A stretch of DNA of 64,000 nucleotides from Marivivens donghaensis (GTDB lineage Bacteria > Pseudomonadota > Alphaproteobacteria > Rhodobacterales > Rhodobacteraceae). Every line of letters begins with the position of its first letter. The stretch's first letter is position 1. Made by a program: the position numbers and the translations under genes. This document shows positions 1 through 9,043 of this stretch, one piece after another. The DNA lies in NCBI RefSeq assembly GCF_030410045.1, contig NZ_JAUFRA010000004.1, forward strand, positions 186,001 to 250,000. The letters are read 5' to 3'. The notes beneath the pieces were generated by a model. That model had not been told where the DNA came from. It searched no databases and saw only the letters and a list, made by a program, of their open reading frames with translations.

Positions 1-710
1 GCGGTGCGGACGTAATCTTGGCCCAAGTTGTCGAGCATAGAAGCCCGCATGAAGCGGCTGATTTGGGCCGCGTTATAAAGCGCGAGCACAAACACAGGCA
101 TCGCCATCTGTTTGATTTGCTGGCCGAGCGTGGCCCAGCTATCGACGACCAAGGTCGTGTCGTAGATCGACGGGAACCAGCCGAGGTTCACGGAAAAGAT
201 CACGATCAGAAGGACGCCTGTAAAGAAGGTCGGGACAGAGAACCCAACCATCGAAATAAACGTGCCGATCTGGTCGAACCATGAATACTGATAGTAAGCC
301 GACGCGATCCCAATGGGCAGCGCAATCAAGACGCCAACCACATAGGACATACCCACCACCCAGAGGGTCTGGGGGATCCGTTCGGCAATAATGTCAAAGA
401 CGGGGCTTTTCGATTGGAACGAAATGATCCGCTGCGCACCTTCGGCAAAGTCGGTGCCAAAGAGGCCATCAATCCAATACTGCGGCTCGACCACAAAGAA
501 CTGATAGAGCCAGAGATAAAACCGCACCCACCAAGGCTGATCGAGGCCCAAAGCTTCGCGCATGCGTTCTTTGACTTCGGGCGGGATCGACATTGGCATT
601 TGTGCCATCGGATCGCCGGGGGAAAGCTCAAGAAGCAAGAAAATCACCAACGCAATAAAGAGAAGCGTCGGGATGGCCAGCAGAAGCCGTCGGATCGTGT
701 AAGTCAGCAT
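1..710 (-). CDS. Oligopeptide/dipeptide ABC transporter permease, OppB/DppB family (partial)
   Basis: Inner-membrane permease of a peptide-type ABC importer. The frame reads from ATG at 710 to the window edge without a stop, about 236 codons. The N-terminus (MLTYTIRRLLLAIPTL) and the following LSPGDP motif after the first membrane helix are typical of OppB/DppB. A large periplasmic loop is followed by further hydrophobic helices. The last visible residues, DYVRTA, are the beginning of the EAA loop that docks on the ATPases, so the C-terminal third lies outside. It follows the binding-protein gene in the same direction after 67 bp that contain a GC-rich hairpin. The second permease is expected beyond the edge. 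Substrate cannot be read from sequence. Confidence 0.9.
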   Translation of the reverse strand, partial: MLTYTIRRLLLAIPTLLFIALVIFLLLELSPGDPMAQMPMSIPPEVKERMREALGLDQPWWVRFYLWLYQFFVVEPQYWIDGLFGTDFAEGAQRIISFQSKSPVFDIIAERIPQTLWVVGMSYVVGVLIALPIGIASAYYQYSWFDQIGTFISMVGFSVPTFFTGVLLIVIFSVNLGWFPSIYDTTLVVDSWATLGQQIKQMAMPVFVLALYNAAQISRFMRASMLDNLGQDYVRT

Positions 711-744
711 GAGTGGGGTAATCCGCTGCGGTCAGGATAGTTTA

Positions 745-769
745 GGCGCGGCAGGTAACCCGCCGCGCC
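745..769 (-). promoter_or_regulatory. Intercistronic GC-rich stem-loop between binding protein and permease genes
   Basis: An 8-bp perfect inverted repeat, GGCGCGGC at 745-752 and GCCGCGCC at 762-769, encloses a 9-nt loop. It lies in the 67-bp gap after the binding-protein stop. There is no U-run after it on the minus strand, so it is not a standard terminator. Such hairpins commonly protect the upstream binding-protein message from 3' exonuclease and give it a higher expression level than the permeases; that role is inferred here. Confidence 0.55.
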
Positions 770-777
770 CGTTAGGA

Positions 778-2481
778 TTATTCGCTACGGAACCAGTCAG
801 CAGCGTTCCACAGTTCAGAGTCCCAAGTGTTCAGGACAACACCGCCCAGCGTGTTAGATTTCGCGGACACACGGCCACGGTCCACAAGCGGGATGATGAT
901 GTTGCTGTCTTTGGTCAGGTAGTCGTTCATCGCACGTGCCAGCGCACCGCGAGCTTCCAACTCACCTGTTTGACCCAGTTCAGTGATCATAGCGTCATAG
1001 GCTGGATCACAAACGCGGTTGATGTTCTCACCTTGCCACTGAGTGTCTGGGCTCGGGATCTGGTCGCATTTGTAAGCGGACAGATAAGCCTGCGGGTCAG
1101 TGCCTGGGAAGTTGTTCGCATACATCTCTACGTCAGCATAGAAACGCTGGAAGGTGTCCGGCGAACCTGGGTCACCGCCAAAGTAGACCGACGCATCAAT
1201 GTTGCGAAGTTCAACCGACAGACCGATTTCTTCCCACCATTCTTTGATCAGGGCTTGGAAGTCCTGACGCACAGCGTTGGTCGAGGTCTGGTAGAGGATC
1301 GTCATTGGCTGACCATCGGGTGTCTCACGCACGCCGTCGCCGTTGGTGTCTACATAGCCGCCAGCATCCAGAAGTGCTTTTGCACGGTCCAGATCTTGGG
1401 TCAGACATGCGGTGTTGTCCGATGCGTAAAGTGCAGGCGCAGGGACGAGGTTACAGGTCGCACGACCCGCCTGACCGTAGCCAACCTCAACCAACAGATC
1501 GCGGTCGATTGCGATGGACATCGCTTCGCGGACGGCTGGGTCAGAGAGGTAGGGGTGCGGATGCGCAACGGTCGAACGCTCGCCCTCGGGCAGGTCCGGC
1601 GATGGGTTGGTGAGGTTGATTTCGATGCGTTCAACCAGCGTGCCGAAGCCAGAGATCGGTTCGCCTTTGCCGCCAGCGGCCAGTTCTTCGATCACGTCAG
1701 GTGCGAGCTGGAGGTTCCATGCGTAGTCAAATTCGCCAGTTTCCATAACAGCGCGACCCGCTGCCATCGCATCACCGCCACCCTTGAGAGTTGCTGTCGC
1801 AAAGGCAGGCTTTGCGGGATCACGATAGTTCGCGTTGGCAACGAACTGGATCACGTCGTTCACACGGAAGTCGGTGACAACGAACGGACCAGTGCCAACG
1901 GGCATAAAGTTTGCGTCGGTGCAGGTCGGAGCATTCGCGCCGAGGCAGTTAGCAAACTGAGCGGCCTGAATGATCGGGCTCTCGTGACCAACAAAGGGCT
2001 GGTAAGGGTTCGGCATCGGGTATTCGAATTTGACGACCACGGTGCGGTCATCTGCAGCCGTTACGCTTTCGATACCAACGAATTTAGCGCCCTGCGCACA
2101 GCCACCACCTTCGGCGGTGCAATATTCATAGGTAAAGACCACGTCGTTCGCGGTCACTGGGCTGCCATCGGACCACAGCAGACCCTCTTTGATGACCCAA
2201 GTGATCTGGGTGAGGTCTTCGGTCACGCCACCGTTTTCAACGGTCGGTACGCTCTCGGCGAGGTAGGGGACCATCGCGCCGTCTTGGTCATAGCGTGCAA
2301 GCGGTTCGAGGGTCAGGGATGCTGCCTCGATGTCCTTTGTGCCGCCCGACAGATACGGGTTCATGGTGGACGGCGCTTGCCAATAGATGATGTTCACATG
2401 GCCGTCGCTTCCGCGCTCGGCAAAGGCGGGTGCGGCGGCAAGGCCGACAACAGCGCCCATTAGGATCGTCTTAAGTTTCAT
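778..2481 (-). CDS. Periplasmic peptide-binding protein of ABC transporter (SBP_bac_5 family)
   Basis: Extracytoplasmic solute receptor of the transporter, 567 aa, the normal size for the DppA/OppA family. A Sec signal peptide (MKLKTILMGAVVGLAAAPAFA, cleavage after AFA) is followed by a mature start ERGSDGHVN. Family features include the early NPYLSGG segment, the LARYDQDGAMVPYLAE segment, and IKEGLLWSDGSPVTANDVVFTYE split across the first lobe. The start ATG is preceded by GGAGAGGAAA. It is the third gene of the minus-strand set ATPase-ATPase-SBP-permease. Neighbouring FAD oxidoreductase and M20D amidohydrolase genes suggest a peptide or N-acyl amino acid ligand, but this is inference. Confidence 0.93.
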   Translation of the reverse strand: MKLKTILMGAVVGLAAAPAFAERGSDGHVNIIYWQAPSTMNPYLSGGTKDIEAASLTLEPLARYDQDGAMVPYLAESVPTVENGGVTEDLTQITWVIKEGLLWSDGSPVTANDVVFTYEYCTAEGGGCAQGAKFVGIESVTAADDRTVVVKFEYPMPNPYQPFVGHESPIIQAAQFANCLGANAPTCTDANFMPVGTGPFVVTDFRVNDVIQFVANANYRDPAKPAFATATLKGGGDAMAAGRAVMETGEFDYAWNLQLAPDVIEELAAGGKGEPISGFGTLVERIEINLTNPSPDLPEGERSTVAHPHPYLSDPAVREAMSIAIDRDLLVEVGYGQAGRATCNLVPAPALYASDNTACLTQDLDRAKALLDAGGYVDTNGDGVRETPDGQPMTILYQTSTNAVRQDFQALIKEWWEEIGLSVELRNIDASVYFGGDPGSPDTFQRFYADVEMYANNFPGTDPQAYLSAYKCDQIPSPDTQWQGENINRVCDPAYDAMITELGQTGELEARGALARAMNDYLTKDSNIIIPLVDRGRVSAKSNTLGGVVLNTWDSELWNAADWFRSE

Positions 2482-2538
2482 TTTCCTCTCCTATTGTGAT
2501 GGCCGATAGGCCGTTAGGGACGGGTGTGATCCCGCTCT

Positions 2539-3525
2539 TCAGTTTTGATAAAGGTGGCAGGCCGTAACGTGTCCGGGGGCTAGCTCCACCGACGCTGGTT
2601 CGACCTCTTTGCAGATGTCCATGACCTTTGGGCAGCGCGTGCAGAAGTTGCAGCCTTTGGGCGGGTTGGACGGGGACGGAACATCGCCCTGCAACACAAT
2701 CCGTTCCCCACGTGCATCAGCCGAAGGGTCGGGTTCTGGAACCGCAGACAACAGCGCCTGCGTGTAGGGGTGTTTGGGCGCGGTGTAGAGAACGTCCGAC
2801 GGTGCGATCTCTACGATTTTGCCCAGATACATGACGGCCACGCGGTCCGCGATGTGGCGGACCATCGATAGGTCATGGCTGATAAACAGATAGGTCAGGC
2901 CGAACTGCTCTTGCAGGTCCTCAAGCAGGTTCACGACTTGCGCCTGAATGGACACATCCAGCGCGGCGATCGGTTCGTCACAAACGATGAACTTTGGGTT
3001 CAGAGCCAGCGCACGCGCAATCCCTATCCGCTGCCGTTGTCCGCCCGAAAATGCATGGGGATAACGGCCTGCAAAGGCGCGGTTCAAACCCACCGCGTCC
3101 ATTAGTTCCAGAACCTTTTCGCGTTTCTCCGCAGCAGACAGTGTTGTGTGTTCGTCGAGAGGTTCACGAATGATCGCCTCAACCGTCATACGCGGGTTGA
3201 GCGAGGCTTGCGGGTCTTGAAACACCATCTGCATGACCGGGCGCATTGATCGCAGGTCGGATTGATCCTTGGTGCCAATCTCTGCGCCATCAATCGTGAT
3301 CTCGCCTTCAGTAATATCATAAAGCCGCAGAACGGCACGTCCGCAGGTCGATTTCCCGCAGCCCGATTCACCAACGAGGCCGAGCGTTTCGCCCTCGAAC
3401 ACATCAAAGGACACGCCATCGACGGCTTTAACTTCGCCCGTGCGTTTGCGGAACAGGCCCGAATAGATCGGGAAATGCATTTTAAGGTCGCGAACGCGAA
3501 CCAGCGGGGTGGGAGCGTCAAACAT
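2539..3525 (-). CDS. Peptide ABC transporter ATP-binding protein, OppF/DppF type
   Basis: Second ATPase subunit, 328 aa. Walker A is GESGCGKST (residues 52-60), the Q-loop is FQDPQASLNP, the ABC signature is FSGGQRQRIG and Walker B is FIVCDEPIAALD, followed by the H-loop ISHDLS. The C-terminal oligopeptide-transport domain carries the CNFCTRCP cysteine cluster seen in OppD/OppF, which in relatives can hold an iron-sulfur centre. Its start overlaps the end of the upstream ATPase gene by 8 bp, so the two are probably translationally coupled. Confidence 0.93.
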   Translation of the reverse strand: MFDAPTPLVRVRDLKMHFPIYSGLFRKRTGEVKAVDGVSFDVFEGETLGLVGESGCGKSTCGRAVLRLYDITEGEITIDGAEIGTKDQSDLRSMRPVMQMVFQDPQASLNPRMTVEAIIREPLDEHTTLSAAEKREKVLELMDAVGLNRAFAGRYPHAFSGGQRQRIGIARALALNPKFIVCDEPIAALDVSIQAQVVNLLEDLQEQFGLTYLFISHDLSMVRHIADRVAVMYLGKIVEIAPSDVLYTAPKHPYTQALLSAVPEPDPSADARGERIVLQGDVPSPSNPPKGCNFCTRCPKVMDICKEVEPASVELAPGHVTACHLYQN

Positions 3526-4516
3526 GGGCGACCTCTGGTTCTACGAGGAAACACGCCGCATCATGGCCGTTGCCAATCCCGTATCGTGCGGGATTTTCGG
3601 TGCCACAGCGCGGCATCGCTTGCGGACAACGATCGCGGAAGGAACAGGCGCACGGCGCTGAGGACAAAATCGGCGGTTGCCCTTCGATTACTGTCAACCG
3701 TTTCGCACGCTCGCCCGACAGGGACGGCACCGTTTTCAGCAGGGCCTTTGTGTAGGGATGCTGCGGATTGCGGAACAATTCCTTAACAGGCGCATGTTCA
3801 ACGATTTGCCCGCCATACATGACCATCACCCGATCCGCGATGCCCGCAATCACGCCAAGGTCATGGGTGATCCAGATCACAGCCATTCCCAAACGGTCCC
3901 GCAAGTCCTTCATCAGTTCAAGGATCTGCGCCTGAATGGTCACGTCAAGTGCCGTTGTCGGTTCGTCCGCGATCAGAACCTTAGGATCACAGGCTAACGC
4001 GATGGCAATCATCACGCGCTGACGCATCCCGCCCGAGAATTGGTGAGGGTAATCGTCTAGCCGTCGCGCGGCATCAGGAATACCAACCAGTTCTAACAAC
4101 TCTTGCGCACGCTTCTTTGCATCCCGTTTGGACAGACCCATGTGGGTCCGCAGTGGCTCCATAATTTGGAAGCCAACGGTGAATACGGGGTTCAAGGACG
4201 TCATCGGGTCCTGAAACACAAACCCAATTTCACCGCCACGGACAGTGCGCAAATCATCATCCGATAGTTGTAAAAGGTCCCGCCCGTCAAACATCGCGCG
4301 GCCATTTCGGACCTCTGCAGGCGGCATCGGCAGCAGCTTTAGCAGCGACATCATCGTCACCGATTTGCCTGATCCGCTCTCACCGACCACGCCCAATAGC
4401 TCCCCCGCGCGGAGGTCAAAATCGACGTGATTGACCGCATGGATTTCACCCTTGCGGGTATTGAAAACGGTCTGAAGCCCCTCCACGCTGAGGATGGGCT
4501 TAACAGTGTCTGGCAC
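3518..4516 (-). CDS. Peptide ABC transporter ATP-binding protein, OppD/DppD type
   Basis: First gene of the transporter operon, 332 aa. Walker A is GESGSGKS (45-52), followed by FQDPMTSLNP, the signature FSGGMRQRV and Walker B VLIADEPTTALD, then ITHDLG. A C-terminal cluster (CACSFRDRC, then C-x-E further on) marks the OppD/OppF C-terminal domain. The start is GTG (encoding MPDTVKP), with GGAGGG about ten bases upstream. It is transcribed away from the FAD oxidoreductase gene, and one copy of the paired regulatory element lies 62 bp upstream of its start. Confidence 0.93.
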   Translation of the reverse strand: MPDTVKPILSVEGLQTVFNTRKGEIHAVNHVDFDLRAGELLGVVGESGSGKSVTMMSLLKLLPMPPAEVRNGRAMFDGRDLLQLSDDDLRTVRGGEIGFVFQDPMTSLNPVFTVGFQIMEPLRTHMGLSKRDAKKRAQELLELVGIPDAARRLDDYPHQFSGGMRQRVMIAIALACDPKVLIADEPTTALDVTIQAQILELMKDLRDRLGMAVIWITHDLGVIAGIADRVMVMYGGQIVEHAPVKELFRNPQHPYTKALLKTVPSLSGERAKRLTVIEGQPPILSSAPCACSFRDRCPQAMPRCGTENPARYGIGNGHDAACFLVEPEVAHV

Positions 4517-4577
4517 GAGGCGACCCTCCGCAAGTGGTTCAAATCAAAGTAGAAAACGTCCGAACCTTGATCTGTAA

Positions 4578-4598
4578 AACGTAGAATTTGACCAAACG
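4578..4598 (-). promoter_or_regulatory. Regulatory element copy A, facing the peptide transporter operon
   Basis: Read on the minus strand this is CGTTTGGTCAAA, then TTC, then TACGTT. It is an inverted copy of the element at 4706-4727, differing only in the short spacer. Its near edge is 62 bp before the transporter start codon. The core TTTGGTCAAA is itself palindromic apart from its two central bases (TTTG/CAAA). Probably a binding site for a regulator shared by both divergent units; the factor is not known. Confidence 0.6.
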
Positions 4599-4705
4599 GT
4601 AGCATGAAAAAGCTGACTCGCAAGACGAATTTGTGACAGTTGCAGACTGACCTTACGAAACCATGAGGTGTGATCGCTGAAACCCTTTGTTGCTAAAGAT
4701 TTAAG

Positions 4706-4727
4706 CGTTTGGTCAAAAATTTACGTT
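4706..4727 (+). promoter_or_regulatory. Regulatory element copy B, facing the FAD oxidoreductase gene
   Basis: Plus-strand CGTTTGGTCAAA, then AATT, then TACGTT. It matches copy A in opposite orientation. Its near edge is 62 bp before the ATG at 4790, the same spacing as copy A to the transporter start. The two copies are about 128 bp centre to centre, close to twelve helical turns, which is compatible with cooperative binding or looping. Confidence 0.6.
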
Positions 4728-4789
4728 GCCCCACGCTAAAGGCTTGCGAAGGTGAAATTGGCGGGTCAGCTTTGGGATGAGAGGTAAAA

Positions 4790-6130
4790 ATGATCAAATT
4801 CCCGATTCTCGACTCATCTCCAGTTGAACACGATGCGCCTCTGCCCGATGCGGCTGACGTCGTGGTTATTGGTGCAGGTGTCGTCGGTGTGATGACCGCG
4901 TGGGAACTGGCGCGTCAGGGGCAAAAGGTCGTTCTCTTGGAAAAGGGGCGCGTGGCTTGTGAGCAGTCGTCACGTAATTGGGGCTGGATACGGGCCCAGG
5001 GGCGTGACCCTGCGGAGCTGCCGATCGTTATCGAAGCGCGGCAGATGTGGCGTGATATGGCGGCAGAAGCTGGCGAAGATATTGGTCTACGGACAAGCGG
5101 AGTGGCCTACCTTGCGCGACGTGAAAAGGACTTGGCCGATTTCGAAGCGTGGATGCCATATGCCCGCGATGCGGGGCTCGATACTCGCATGCTGACGCGG
5201 GCTGAGACGGCTGATCTGATGCCCTCACAGAAGTGGGCGGGGGCGATGTATACGGCCTCTGACATGAAGGCAGAGCCGTGGTTGGCCGTTCCTGCGATGG
5301 CGCGTGCCGCTGCGCGGGCGGGCATTGTGATCCGCGAAAATTGCGCCGTGCGTGGGTTGGACATCGCGGCAGGTCGTGTGGTTGGCGTCGTGACCGAATC
5401 TGGGCGTATCGCGGCAGATCGGGTTGTCCTATCGGGGGGCGCGTGGTCGTCCTTGTTTCTGCGCCGCCACGGTATTTCGATCCCACAACTGTCCGTGCGG
5501 GCGACCGTTGCCGCGACGACGCCGTTGCCAGAGGTCTTTGCGGGCGGTGGTGTCGACGATCAGATTGCATTCCGTCACCGCGCCGACGGGGGGTATTCCC
5601 TAGCATCGGGTGGGTTCCATGAGTTGTTTATCGGACCAGACGCGTTTCGGGCGCTGCCGAAGTTTCTGAAACAATTGGCCGAGGACCCGTTTGGCACGCG
5701 CTACAAACTCTGCGCGCCTAAGGGCTATCCCGATGCGTGGACGACCCCGCGAAAGTGGGCTGACGATGAACCGTCCCCGTTCGAGGCGATGCGCATCCTG
5801 AACCCCGCACCTAACCTGCGTATCGTCGAAGATATCCGCCAAAAATTCGCCGAAGCCTTCCCGCAATTGGGTGAAGTGAAAATCGCGACCGCTTGGGCGG
5901 GGATGATTGATACAATGCCCGATGTGGTACCGATTGTGGACCATGTGCCGACCCTGCAGGGGCTCACGCTAGCCACAGGCATGTCGGGCCATGGGTTCGG
6001 CATCGGGCCAGGGATCGGGCGGGTGACGGCGCAATTGGTGAACGGGCAAACCCCGTCGCATGATCTGAGCCGTTTCCGCTTTGGACGTTTCACTGATGGG
6101 AGCCCTATCGATCTCGGACCAAGTGTCTGA
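4790..6130 (+). CDS. FAD-dependent oxidoreductase, DAO family (DadA/glycine-oxidase-like)
   Basis: 446-aa flavoprotein expected to oxidise an amine or amino acid substrate. The Rossmann dinucleotide-binding motif VIGAGVVGVMTAWELA follows a short N-terminal lead, with the acidic LLEKG strand end after it. SSRNWGWIRAQGRDPAE is a substrate/FAD segment typical of this subfamily. The C-terminal ATGMSGHGFGIGPGIG is the second FAD-binding segment. The ATG is preceded by GAGAGG. It is divergent from the peptide transporter and 64 bp upstream of an M20D amidohydrolase, which suggests a peptide or modified amino acid catabolic module. Exact substrate unknown. Confidence 0.88.
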   Translation: MIKFPILDSSPVEHDAPLPDAADVVVIGAGVVGVMTAWELARQGQKVVLLEKGRVACEQSSRNWGWIRAQGRDPAELPIVIEARQMWRDMAAEAGEDIGLRTSGVAYLARREKDLADFEAWMPYARDAGLDTRMLTRAETADLMPSQKWAGAMYTASDMKAEPWLAVPAMARAAARAGIVIRENCAVRGLDIAAGRVVGVVTESGRIAADRVVLSGGAWSSLFLRRHGISIPQLSVRATVAATTPLPEVFAGGGVDDQIAFRHRADGGYSLASGGFHELFIGPDAFRALPKFLKQLAEDPFGTRYKLCAPKGYPDAWTTPRKWADDEPSPFEAMRILNPAPNLRIVEDIRQKFAEAFPQLGEVKIATAWAGMIDTMPDVVPIVDHVPTLQGLTLATGMSGHGFGIGPGIGRVTAQLVNGQTPSHDLSRFRFGRFTDGSPIDLGPSV

Positions 6131-6194
6131 CCCCTTGAACCGCTGCGTGCTTTGCACCAGTTTTGAATAAATGATCAAAAGAATGGAGGGGCAG

Positions 6195-7358
6195 ATGCCC
6201 GTCAAAAACCGCCTAGCTGAACTGCATCATGAGATCACCGAATGGCGACGTGATCTGCACGAACACCCCGAAATTCTGTTTGAAACCCATCGCACCGCTG
6301 CTGTTGTTGCTGAAAAACTAGAGAGCTTTGGTTGTGATGAGATCGTCACGGGCATCGGTCGCACGGGCGTTGTTGGCGTGATCAAAGGCAAGACCGACAC
6401 CAAAGGCATGGTGGTCGGACTGCGCGCGGACATGGATGCGCTGCCCATACTTGAGGCAACTGGTCTGCCCTATGCGTCGAAAACCGAGGGCGCGATGCAT
6501 GCTTGTGGTCACGATGGTCATACCGCGATGCTCTTGGGCGCTGCGAAGTACCTTGCGGAGACGCGGAATTTTGACGGCACGGTCGTCGTGATCTTCCAGC
6601 CCGCCGAAGAAGGCGGCGGCGGTGGTCGCGAAATGTGCGCGGATGGCATGATGGATCGTTGGAATATCCAAGAGGTCTACGGCATGCACAACTGGCCCGG
6701 TGTTCCTGCTGGAACCTTTGCCATTCGTCCGGGTCCGTTCTTTGCTGCGACCGACCAGTTCAAGATCGTCGTTGAAGGGCGGGGCGGTCATGCGGCGAAA
6801 CCGCATGAGACGATTGATCCCGTTGTCACATCGGCGCAGATCATCACCGCGCTCCAATCCATCGCGAGCCGTAATGCTGATCCCGTCGAACAGATCGTTG
6901 TGTCGGTCACATCTGTTGAGAGCAGCTCTACAGCGTTCAACGTGATCCCGCAGCGCGTGACGCTCAAGGGCACCGTGCGCACCATGTCACGTCACAACCG
7001 CGATCTGGCCGAGGATCGACTTAGCAAAATCGCAGACCTCACCGCGGCCGCAATGGGGGCGAAGGCCGAGGTGAATTACTATCGCGGCTATCCTGTGATG
7101 GTGAACCACGAAGAACAGACCGCCTTTGCGGCTGAGGTAGCGACATCCGTGTCGGGGTCCTGTGCTGAGGCGCCTCTCGTTATGGGCGGTGAGGACTTTG
7201 CCTATATGCTAGAGGAACGGCCAGGGGCCTATATCCTCGTTGGGAACGGGGATACCGCGATGGTGCACCACCCCGAATATAACTTTAACGACGAAGCCAT
7301 TCCTGCGGGCTGTAGCTGGTGGGCGGAAATCGTTGAACGACGGATGCCAGCCGCCTGA
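6195..7358 (+). CDS. M20D-family amidohydrolase (hippurate hydrolase/aminoacylase-like)
   Basis: Zinc-dependent hydrolase that cleaves N-acyl amino acids or related amides, 387 aa. Metal-binding signatures are visible: HACGHDGHTAMLLGAAKYL (Cys/His/His/Asp), PAEEGGGGGREM (general base Glu pair), MHNWPG, and GGEDFAYM near the C-terminus. The dimerisation insert GGRGGHAAKPHETIDP is present. I place the start at 6195 because GGAGG lies 5-9 bases upstream; an in-frame ATG at 6171 lacks a ribosome site. It shares direction with the FAD oxidoreductase and the following sugar genes. Confidence 0.9.
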   Translation: MPVKNRLAELHHEITEWRRDLHEHPEILFETHRTAAVVAEKLESFGCDEIVTGIGRTGVVGVIKGKTDTKGMVVGLRADMDALPILEATGLPYASKTEGAMHACGHDGHTAMLLGAAKYLAETRNFDGTVVVIFQPAEEGGGGGREMCADGMMDRWNIQEVYGMHNWPGVPAGTFAIRPGPFFAATDQFKIVVEGRGGHAAKPHETIDPVVTSAQIITALQSIASRNADPVEQIVVSVTSVESSSTAFNVIPQRVTLKGTVRTMSRHNRDLAEDRLSKIADLTAAAMGAKAEVNYYRGYPVMVNHEEQTAFAAEVATSVSGSCAEAPLVMGGEDFAYMLEERPGAYILVGNGDTAMVHHPEYNFNDEAIPAGCSWWAEIVERRMPAA

Positions 7359-7415
7359 TCCCGTTGCAGAAACGCGCCGCATGTGCCATTCCAGAACAAA
7401 GTATTGGGAGGTCAC

Positions 7416-8339
7416 ATGCGGATTGCGGTGATCGGCGCTGGTTCAATTGGTCGGCGCCATTTTGATAACCTTGTTTCTCTCGGCATCGACGCTGTTCAGG
7501 TGCCATATCGCAGCTATCGCCCTGACGTTTTGGATGGCTGCGACGCTGCTGTGATTGCGACCGCGACGGACGTTCGTACGGGTCCGATTGCGGATGCGGC
7601 GGATCGCGACCTTCCGATGTATATCGAAAAACCGCTCGCCTTTCGGGCGGCTGACTTGGCAGAGATTGATCGCCTGACGGCAAAAGTCGCAGATCGCACC
7701 ATGCTCGGTTTGATGATGCGTTATCACCCTGCGTTCCGCGCTTTGGCTGATCTGGATATGTCGAGCGCGGTGCGTTTTAGCCTCGATATCGGGCATGACG
7801 TCACGCAATGGCGGCAAAACTGGAAATTCTCGGAAAGCTATGCGGCGAAGGCTGACGGCGGCGGTGTGCTGCTGGACCTCTGCCACGAGATCGACATGGC
7901 CTCGGTTCTGTTCCCCGACCTTACGCTCAAATCGGTCACATCCGTTGGTCATCCAAATTACGATGGCGTTGATTTTTCATCGCGACTGACCGTGCAAACG
8001 CGGGCGGGGGCCGAAGGGTCGATTGGGATGGATTATCTGACCCCCCAGCTTCACCGTCGAACGATCGTCTATGGCGTCGATGCGATCTACGATTTCGATT
8101 TTGCGGCTCAACGCTACGAAGTCAAAGACGCCACCGGTGCCCGCCTAATTGATCTGCCGCTCGAACGGAACGAGATGTTCGTGGGGATCACACGCGACTG
8201 GATTGCGCTCCTTGAGGGGCGCGAAACCACAAACCGACTGCTGCCACGCATTGACCGCGTGACCGCCAGTACAGCGCTCACCGCCGCCGCTTGGGAAGCA
8301 CGGCAGTTCATTGGGCACATCACAAAGGAGATCCCATGA
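7416..8339 (+). CDS. Gfo/Idh/MocA-family NAD(P)-dependent oxidoreductase
   Basis: 307-aa sugar-type dehydrogenase. The N-terminal Rossmann motif is MRIAVIGAGSIGRRHFDNL. IEKPLAF is the family EKP motif whose lysine is catalytic, and CHEIDM corresponds to the catalytic histidine region. The start at 7416 has GGGAGG just upstream. Its stop overlaps the ATG of the next gene (ATGA), so it is coupled to the CMP-sugar synthetase. In that context it probably modifies a precursor of the surface sugar, but a role in general polyol metabolism is possible. Confidence 0.85.
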   Translation: MRIAVIGAGSIGRRHFDNLVSLGIDAVQVPYRSYRPDVLDGCDAAVIATATDVRTGPIADAADRDLPMYIEKPLAFRAADLAEIDRLTAKVADRTMLGLMMRYHPAFRALADLDMSSAVRFSLDIGHDVTQWRQNWKFSESYAAKADGGGVLLDLCHEIDMASVLFPDLTLKSVTSVGHPNYDGVDFSSRLTVQTRAGAEGSIGMDYLTPQLHRRTIVYGVDAIYDFDFAAQRYEVKDATGARLIDLPLERNEMFVGITRDWIALLEGRETTNRLLPRIDRVTASTALTAAAWEARQFIGHITKEIP

Positions 8340-9043
8340 TTTTGGGTCATATCGGCGTCCGCAAGGGCTCTAAGGGGGTTCCGCGTAAGAACTTCAAACC
8401 GATCTGCGGTAAGCCCCTGATCGACTGGTCGCTGGAACAATTGCTCGAACATCCGCAGGTCGATGCAGTTGTTGTCTCGACCGATGATGAAGAGATTTAC
8501 GAACACGCCGTTGCCAAGGGCACACTGGCGATTGGGTTGCGTCCTGATCACCTCGCCACGGATGCGGCTGGTAAATGGGGCGTGTGGCAGCATGCGCTTG
8601 AGGCGTCCGAGGCACTGATCGGCAAGGTCGATGCGTTTCTGGATCTCGATGCGACCTCGCCTTTGCGGTTGCCGTCGGACATCACAGACGCGCTGGCGCT
8701 CTATCATGCAGAGCACCCCGATATGGTCATGTCCTGCTGTGAGGCACGCAAGAACCCCTATTTCAACCTTGTGGAACCCGATGAAACGGGTGCACTGCAT
8801 GTGTCGAAACCTCTCCCCGGTGGTGTCGTAGCGCGTCAGGCGGCGCCGACCGTCTATGAACACGCGGCAAGCACATATGTGGTCAAACCAGATTACCTAA
8901 AGACTACGAAATCGCTCTACGAGGGGCGCGTTATTCCCTATTTGATGGATGCAGATCGTTGCGTCGACATCGATAGTCCGTTTGATTTCAAACTCGTAGA
9001 ATTCCTACTTAATGACCGACTGAAAGAGGCATCCAATGGCTGA
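8336..9043 (+). CDS. Acylneuraminate/nonulosonate cytidylyltransferase (CMP-sugar synthetase, NeuA/PtmB-like)
   Basis: 235-aa nucleotidyltransferase that activates a nonulosonic acid with CTP. The N-terminal nucleotide loop reads RKGSKGVPRKNFKPICGKPLIDW, the CTP-binding pattern of this family, slightly varied from the usual RxGSKGxxxKN. FLDLDATSPLR corresponds to the conserved metal/substrate segment (L-D/Q-x-TSPLR), and DIDSPFDFKLVEFLL is the typical C-terminal motif. The start overlaps the preceding stop. Together with NeuB- and NeuC-type genes 3-5 kb away it defines a sialic- or legionaminic-type pathway. Confidence 0.88.
   Translation: MILGHIGVRKGSKGVPRKNFKPICGKPLIDWSLEQLLEHPQVDAVVVSTDDEEIYEHAVAKGTLAIGLRPDHLATDAAGKWGVWQHALEASEALIGKVDAFLDLDATSPLRLPSDITDALALYHAEHPDMVMSCCEARKNPYFNLVEPDETGALHVSKPLPGGVVARQAAPTVYEHAASTYVVKPDYLKTTKSLYEGRVIPYLMDADRCVDIDSPFDFKLVEFLLNDRLKEASNG

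Noticed and set aside
709..2463. 584-codon plus-strand frame opposite the peptide-binding protein gene
   Set aside because: Shadow of a gene with a clear signal peptide and family motifs.
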